Below are positions 61,566 through 64,000 of a DNA stretch of 64,000 bases, one piece after another. Each line of letters starts with the position of its first letter. Position 1 is the first letter of the stretch. The position numbers and the translations under genes were made by a program. Under the pieces are notes generated by a model that was given only the letters and a program-made list of their open reading frames with translations, was not told the DNA's origin and made no database searches. This DNA comes from Rhodobacteraceae bacterium HTCC2083 (GTDB taxonomy: Bacteria; Pseudomonadota; Alphaproteobacteria; Rhodobacterales; Rhodobacteraceae): positions 1,570,679 through 1,634,678 of the forward strand of contig DS995276.1 in assembly GCA_000156115.1 (NCBI GenBank), given 5' to 3'.

Positions 61566-61904
61566 ATGACATTTCAGCCCATTAAAGCTTCTGGTAATTC
61601 TAACTATGACACTGATGAAAGTGTCATCGTCGAAACACGTCCGAAGACGCGTAAGCCTCCGCTATATAAGATATTGTTATTGAACGATGATTATACTCCG
61701 ATGGAGTTTGTCGTCCTCATTCTAGAGCGCTTCTTTGGCCTCAATCATGCGCAATCTTTTGAGATTATGCTGACGGTCCATCAAAAGGGTGTCGCGGTTG
61801 TAGGTGTGTTCAGCCAAGAAATTGCGGAGACGAAGGTTGGCCAAGTGATGGATTTCGCACGGCGTCACCAACATCCTTTGCAATGCACTATGGAAAAAGA
61901 ATAG
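61566..61904 (+). CDS. clpS: ATP-dependent Clp protease adaptor ClpS
   Basis: A 112-residue adaptor. [19 protein letters not shown] carries the N-degron-binding aspartates and [20 protein letters not shown]-like text (here IMLTVHQKG) the rest of the pocket. It hands N-end-rule substrates to ClpA. The ATG at 61566 starts the family part; no strong ribosome site is visible. The preceding 290-base gap holds no gene and is AT-rich, as for a promoter. Confidence 0.92.
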   Translation: MTFQPIKASGNSNYDTDESVIVETRPKTRKPPLYKILLLNDDYTPMEFVVLILERFFGLNHAQSFEIMLTVHQKGVAVVGVFSQEIAETKVGQVMDFARRHQHPLQCTMEKE

Positions 61905-61911
61905 CGTTGTT

Positions 61912-62907
61912 ATGAAGCATGCGCGTCTGGATCTTGCGCGTCGCGCTGAGCTTTTGCCGGTGCTTGATGGCACGATTGCGGTGTTTGGGCCTATTGCGCT
62001 TGAGCGCGTGAGCGGGCTCAACACGAGCTATCTGCGTTGTGTCAGTGACATGTTTACTGTGAATGAAGCGCTTAAGTCGGCGGGTATTTCAGTCACACGC
62101 GCGCTAGATGAAGCATGTGCACATGCCTTGGTTTTGCTCCCGCGCTCCAAATCAGAAATCTGGCAATTGATAAGTGCTGCGATTGCAGCTGCGCCGGAGG
62201 GTTGGATCATCGTGGATGGTCAGAAAACCGACGGCATAGAAAGCGTTGCAAAACAGATTACCCGCTTAGTGTCGGGGGTTGAGAGCTATTCTAAAGGTCA
62301 CGGAAAGACGCTTTGGTTCAAAGGTGGTAATGCACAAGATTTGCTGCAACCCATTGTTACGGAAGAGAAAAATAAGGGCGGATATTTGACATCGCCGGGT
62401 GTCTTTTCCGCAGATGATATCGATCCCGCGTCCGAATTGTTAATGCAACATATACCGACGAGTCTGTCTGGGCATGTCGCCGATCTCGGTGCAGGGTGGG
62501 GCTATCTTTCTGATCGGGCTCTGTCTGAAAATCCGTCGATCGAGACTTTGCATTTAGTTGAGGACAATGCCGCAGCTTTGGAATGCGCGCGCGCAAACGT
62601 TGAAGATCCGCGTGCTGAGTTTCATTGGGCGGATGTTTTGAATTGGCGCCAAAGCAAGCTTTTTGATGCGATACTCATGAACCCGCCGTTTCACACCTCC
62701 CGCATCGCAGAGCCACAGATTGGCATCAACTTTGTCCGTGCCGCGGCAAGCCTCTTGCGCCCCGAGGGCAAACTGTTTTTGGTGGCCAACGCACATTTGC
62801 CATATGAAACAACGATAGAGCAAAGTTTTGAAAAATATGATCTTATCGTGCGAACAAATCGCTTCAAAGTCTTCTGCGCGACGCGCGGGCGCGCTAAGCT
62901 TGGATAA
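61912..62907 (+). CDS. Class I methyltransferase, RsmC-like
   Basis: A 331-residue protein of two tandem halves as in RsmC. The C-terminal half has DLGAGWGYLSDRAL near residue 194 and the base-flipping motif DAILMNPPFHTSR near 251, typical of N2-guanine methylation in 16S rRNA (position 1207 in the well-studied enzyme). The N-terminal half lacks those motifs. It follows clpS by 7 bases. Confidence 0.85.
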   Translation: MKHARLDLARRAELLPVLDGTIAVFGPIALERVSGLNTSYLRCVSDMFTVNEALKSAGISVTRALDEACAHALVLLPRSKSEIWQLISAAIAAAPEGWIIVDGQKTDGIESVAKQITRLVSGVESYSKGHGKTLWFKGGNAQDLLQPIVTEEKNKGGYLTSPGVFSADDIDPASELLMQHIPTSLSGHVADLGAGWGYLSDRALSENPSIETLHLVEDNAAALECARANVEDPRAEFHWADVLNWRQSKLFDAILMNPPFHTSRIAEPQIGINFVRAAASLLRPEGKLFLVANAHLPYETTIEQSFEKYDLIVRTNRFKVFCATRGRAKLG

Positions 62908-62942
62908 TACCGAAGAATTAACCATTTGCGCGGAGAGCGACG

Positions 62943-63743
62943 ATGTCTTTTTCAATTGATGGAAAAACCGCAATTGTGACCGGTGCTGCCAACGGGATTG
63001 GCCTTGCGATCGCACGACATTTTGCCGATCAAGGTGCAAATGTCATGTTTGCGGATATGGATGACAGCCGCCTGGTCCGTGAATTGGGCGATCAAAGTGA
63101 AGACGGCAATATCCGTTATTTCTCCGGCGATTTGCGCGAAAAACTGACTGTTGCAAACCTACTATCTGCGACGATTGACGCGTTTGATTCAGTGGATGTT
63201 CTGGTGAATGGGTCACGTCAAATCTTACAAACTGATCCACTTGATGCTGATGATAATTCGATGAACGTGCTGCTGCAGCAAAATTTGATGACCAGTTTTC
63301 GCCTGTCCCAATTGGTTGCGCGACGGATGATCAAACAATCCGAGGGTCGAGAAGAGGGATCAGTCGGATCGATCATTAACCTTTCTTGCATCGCCGCACG
63401 CCGCGCACGCCCCGAACTCTTGGCTTATTCGGTTTCAACTGCGGCGCTCGATCAGTTAACACGGTCGATGGCGGTGGGACTGGCCGAATCCGGAATTCGC
63501 GTGAACGCCGTCGCTTTCGGATCCGTGATGAGCGCCAGTCTAAAGGAAACCCTGCTCAACTCCCAAGAATATCGCGAGACAATCGAAGACAACACACCGC
63601 TTGGTCGCATTGCCGCACCCCATGAATTGGCGGAAGCGGTGCAATATTTGGCTTCGGACGGCTCAGGATTTATGACTGGCCAAATCTTAACACTTGATGG
63701 TGGCCGTACATTGCTTGACCCTGTGCACGCGCCGGCACATTAA
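62943..63743 (+). CDS. Short-chain dehydrogenase/reductase lacking the catalytic lysine
   Basis: A 266-residue SDR. The cofactor motif TGAANGIGLAI near residue 11 is intact, as are NLSCIAA (the serine) and the tyrosine in LAYSVSTAALDQL near 161. The residue four after that tyrosine is threonine (codon at 63438-63440), where SDRs have lysine. It may bind NAD(P) without normal catalysis. It lies between rsmC-like and hemF in the same direction. Confidence 0.85.
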   Translation: MSFSIDGKTAIVTGAANGIGLAIARHFADQGANVMFADMDDSRLVRELGDQSEDGNIRYFSGDLREKLTVANLLSATIDAFDSVDVLVNGSRQILQTDPLDADDNSMNVLLQQNLMTSFRLSQLVARRMIKQSEGREEGSVGSIINLSCIAARRARPELLAYSVSTAALDQLTRSMAVGLAESGIRVNAVAFGSVMSASLKETLLNSQEYRETIEDNTPLGRIAAPHELAEAVQYLASDGSGFMTGQILTLDGGRTLLDPVHAPAH

Positions 63744-63778
63744 TGTGAAGACAAGCGAGTTATCGAGGAGAGCGCGAC

Positions 63779-64000
63779 ATGACATCGGATATGCAAGCTG
63801 AAAAAGTGCAGGCAGCTCGGTGGTTTAAGACCTTGCGCGACGATATCGTCACGGCGTTTCAATCCTTGGAAGACAGCCATTCAGTTGGCCCTATGAATGA
63901 TAAGTCAGCGGGCGCGTTTGAAGTGACGAAAACCACGCGGCACTCAGACGATGGAACGGACGCAGGCGGCGGCGAAATGAGCGTGATGCGCGGTGGTCGG
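63779..64000 (+). CDS. hemF: Oxygen-dependent coproporphyrinogen III oxidase (5' part)
   Basis: The first 74 residues: MTSDMQAEKVQAARWFKTLR, then a variable segment and GGGEMSVMRGGR, which is the HemF opening. It oxidises coproporphyrinogen III in haem synthesis. GAGGAG lies nine bases before the ATG. The gene runs past the window's right edge. Confidence 0.85.
   Translation, partial: MTSDMQAEKVQAARWFKTLRDDIVTAFQSLEDSHSVGPMNDKSAGAFEVTKTTRHSDDGTDAGGGEMSVMRGGR

Noticed and set aside
1-64000. CRISPR array, prophage or rRNA operon
   Set aside because: No spaced direct repeats, phage structural genes or rRNA text were found on either strand.

Overview
The window looks like the chromosome of an alphaproteobacterium of the Rhodobacterales, Roseobacter group. 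The reasons are the core genes (a TrcR/DUF1013 regulator, a COQ9-family protein, an FYDLN/TIGR02300 acidic protein, the dnaX-ybaB-recR set, small SRP RNA, yejABEF, hemF), two TRAP-type systems, two HyuAB pairs and moderate GC. I cannot name the genus from sequence alone.

Layout. 0-2.7 kb: a TRAP solute receptor with a divergent GntR/FCD regulator and an ArsC/Spx-like protein. 2.8-5.5 kb: two insertion sequences, an IS110/IS1111-like element and an IS481 element whose transposase appears to lack its catalytic glutamate. 5.6-8.2 kb: a conserved hypothetical, a NnrU/isoprenylcysteine-methyltransferase-like membrane protein and a photolyase-like flavoprotein. 8.4-21.5 kb: a divergent catabolic regulon. 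On the left arm, six tightly overlapping genes encode a tautomerase-NTF2 fusion, HyuB, HyuA, an isochorismatase-fold protein without its cysteine, an isocitrate-lyase/PEP-mutase-fold lyase and a fumarate-reductase-type flavoprotein. On the right arm are a GntR/UTRA regulator, a LeuCD-type hydro-lyase and a full TRAP transporter. An 18-bp perfect palindrome lies between the arms. The gene set fits uptake and breakdown of a small cyclic or amide-containing carboxylate by ATP-dependent opening, dehydrogenation, hydration and C-C cleavage, but the substrate is unknown. This is the strongest candidate here for an undescribed system.

21.5-28.4 kb: remnants (TetR, alpha/beta hydrolase, serine recombinase, an internally deleted IS3 element, a DUF4345-like gene) surround an apparently intact electrophile or redox-stress block (HxlR, nitroreductase, Hsp31/HchA, FrnE-like DsbA, TetR, alpha/beta hydrolase). 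28.4-29.7 kb: YgjP peptidase, FYDLN protein and tRNA-Ala(GGC). 29.7-39.2 kb: an amino-acid cluster (ornithine-cyclodeaminase family, aminotransferase, LysR, a second HyuAB) followed by four decayed genes (flavoprotein, aminotransferase, NAD-epimerase, SDR), including an in-frame chimera of two remnants.

39.4-64 kb is mostly core genome: CAP-domain lipoprotein, rpsU, COQ9, quinone oxidoreductase, RNase T2, trcR, recR, ybaB, dnaX, zinc peptidase, phosphatase, SRP RNA, nudC, pheA, cytochrome c, the YejABEF peptide importer, a broken LysR beside two overlapping tiny ORFs, D-Ala-D-Ala carboxypeptidase, clpS, rsmC-like, an SDR lacking its active-site lysine, and the start of hemF. No CRISPR array, prophage or rRNA was seen. 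The many single-lesion pseudogenes suggest recent and continuing gene loss.
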